DNA from: Candidatus Auribacterota bacterium
GTDB lineage: Bacteria > Auribacterota > Tritonobacteria > UBA1439
Reading direction: 5' to 3'
Assembly: GCA_026391995.1 (NCBI GenBank)
Contig: JAPLCY010000296.1
Location: 1 to 13,055, forward strand
DNA length: 13,055 nt
Shown: in pieces, positions 12,087 to 13,055 of the stretch
How the letters are laid out: each line of letters begins with the position of its first letter
Numbering within the stretch: the stretch's first letter is position 1
Translations under genes and position numbers: made by a program
The notes under the pieces: model-generated
Database searches by the model: none
Told to the model about the DNA's origin: nothing
The model's input: only the letters and a program-made list of their open reading frames with translations

Positions 12087-13055
12087 CGCGCTGGTGGACC
12101 CAGTACCGGTTGCGCAAGAAGGGGCTCGCCGGAAAGCCTCTCAGGAAGAAGCACGCCAAGGGATGGTTCCAGACGCTGCTCGAAGGGAGCCACGTGGTGA
12201 AGACGTTGATCGCCGTCACCGGATGCCTCGGGACCGTGGCGATCATGCTCCTCGGGCAGATATCCTATCGCGACACAGTGGAGCTTTACGTGGGGCAGCC
12301 GGCGACCGCCGACGTATTCGCCGACATCGGCTTTTCCTACGAGAACAGGGAGGAGACGCAGAAGCTGAAGATCGAGGCGTCGCAGCGGGTTCCCCCGCAC
12401 TACAGCGTGAACGTGGATCGCGCGAGGTCCTGCGCCCATCAGATCAGCGGGGCGCTGGGGATCGGCGCCGGCGAGGGGGGGGAGGCGAAACCCGCCTCCC
12501 CCCCGCCGCGGGGGAACGGCCACGCGCGGAACTCCATCCTCATGCCCGCCGAGCTCGATCCGCTGAAGAAAACCTCCGCGCCGGCAAGGCTCGCCCAACA
12601 AATGGAGTCGTTCCTCGTAGAGGTGAGCGGCACGGGCGCCCCGGCCCTTCTCGATGCGGAACAGGCAATGGCGAAGGGGCTTGGGGGGCAGGATGGGGAG
12701 CGCCACCGCCGGGCGCTGCTCGTGGTGCTGAACGACGAGATAGAGCGAAGGGCCTCCGCCGCCGCGCCGCGGGACCGCCTCCTGCGCGATGCCGTGGTGA
12801 CGGCGTTGCTCCTCTCCTGCGAGCGGAGCATCGAGTACGACGAGAAGCTCACGCAGTTCGTGCGCGATCGCGCCGCGGCACAGGTGAAGCCGGTGATCAC
12901 CCGCGTACACCCCGGGAGTAAGATCATCGAGAAGGGCTACGAGGTCACCCCGCGGCAGGTCGAGGTCTACTCGGCCTATCTCGCCCGGCGCGAACAGGCG
13001 GAGCCGCTGGCCGCCAGGATGCGGGAGCGATGGTATTATATACTTGGCCTCACCC
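12083..13055 (+). CDS. 7TM-HD (PgpH/YqfF-type) receptor phosphodiesterase, N-terminal part, cut by the window edge
   Basis: The 324 codons present cover the N-terminal anchor and the extracytoplasmic domain. A basic cytoplasmic start (MTRWWTQYRLRKKGLAGKPL) precedes one membrane helix (about residues 39-58, LIAVTGCLGTVAIMLLG). Then comes the 7TMR-HDED-type domain: VELYVGQPATADVFADIGFSYE near its start and KIIEKGYEVTPRQVEVYSAYL near its end. The window stops at WYYILGLT, about where the bundle of membrane helices should begin. The cytoplasmic HD phosphodiesterase domain, which hydrolyses c-di-AMP in characterised members such as Listeria PgpH, would lie beyond the edge. An Ala/Gly/Pro-rich stretch (about residues 128-155) is an insertion in the extracytoplasmic domain. 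The start overlaps the phoH stop, which indicates coupling. Confidence 0.88.
   Translation, partial: MTRWWTQYRLRKKGLAGKPLRKKHAKGWFQTLLEGSHVVKTLIAVTGCLGTVAIMLLGQISYRDTVELYVGQPATADVFADIGFSYENREETQKLKIEASQRVPPHYSVNVDRARSCAHQISGALGIGAGEGGEAKPASPPPRGNGHARNSILMPAELDPLKKTSAPARLAQQMESFLVEVSGTGAPALLDAEQAMAKGLGGQDGERHRRALLVVLNDEIERRASAAAPRDRLLRDAVVTALLLSCERSIEYDEKLTQFVRDRAAAQVKPVITRVHPGSKIIEKGYEVTPRQVEVYSAYLARREQAEPLAARMRERWYYILGLT

Noticed and set aside
11851..12921. 356-codon plus-strand ORF overlapping phoH and the 7TM-HD gene, and the 311-codon minus ORF at 11975-12910
   Set aside because: Both are low-complexity Arg/Gly/Ala-rich or His/Leu-rich frames without motifs, while the frame from 12083 matches the 7TMR-HDED pattern.

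Overview
The window is a GC-rich (roughly 60% or more), densely coded bacterial chromosome segment. It carries ordinary housekeeping genes (aspS, hisS, HU, phoH, a PgpH-type receptor), plus one accessory fragment that looks like cargo of a sugar-phosphate-utilising (SPU) bacterial microcompartment (BMC). Dispersed palindromes built on CCTGCCTGCCGGCAGGCAGG, the SPU-type enzyme pair and the Cys-rich HisRS fit an uncultured bacterial lineage. Omnitrophota or Auribacterota-like are guesses; no rRNA or marker gene in the window settles it.

Layout: (1) At 1-188, on the minus strand, is the N-terminus of a cation diffusion facilitator, divergent from (2) an rpiB-like gene (281-850) and a deoC gene (904-1553). 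Both of these enzymes have amphipathic N-terminal extensions resembling BMC encapsulation peptides. The deoC is broken by an internal, frame-changing deletion. (3) Then come an exported cyclophilin (1567-2133) and a 43-residue membrane ORF that overlaps its stop codon. (4) After a repeat-rich spacer come a multidomain N-acetylmuramoyl-L-alanine amidase (2503-4257) and a GH3 beta-N-acetylhexosaminidase-like gene (4274-5705), a likely cell-wall pair. The GH3 gene also has an internal deletion and frameshift. (5) A DUF72 gene (5752-6639) is followed by a 317-bp spacer with a good promoter and a nested inverted repeat. (6) Next are a C-terminally membrane-anchored protein of unknown function (6957-7433) and an HU-family protein (7531-7815). 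(7) hisS (about 7962-9157, again with a frame-changing internal deletion and no recognisable start codon) overlaps an intact aspS (9154-10917). (8) phoH (11103-12086) overlaps the start of a 7TM-HD (PgpH-type) gene that runs off the right edge.

Three points matter most. First, RpiB-like and DeoC carry BMC-targeting-like tails, and the RpiB-like protein has Asp and Ala where canonical RpiB has the catalytic Cys and conserved Thr. Second, three separate genes, including the normally essential hisS, each lack an internal coding block of differing length with loss of frame. This suggests assembly or consensus loss, or genuine decay, and should be tested against reads. Third, several genes that appear to head transcripts have a -10-like hexamer 7-11 nt before the start codon and no Shine-Dalgarno, whereas several internal genes have strong ones, which hints at leaderless or near-leaderless mRNAs.
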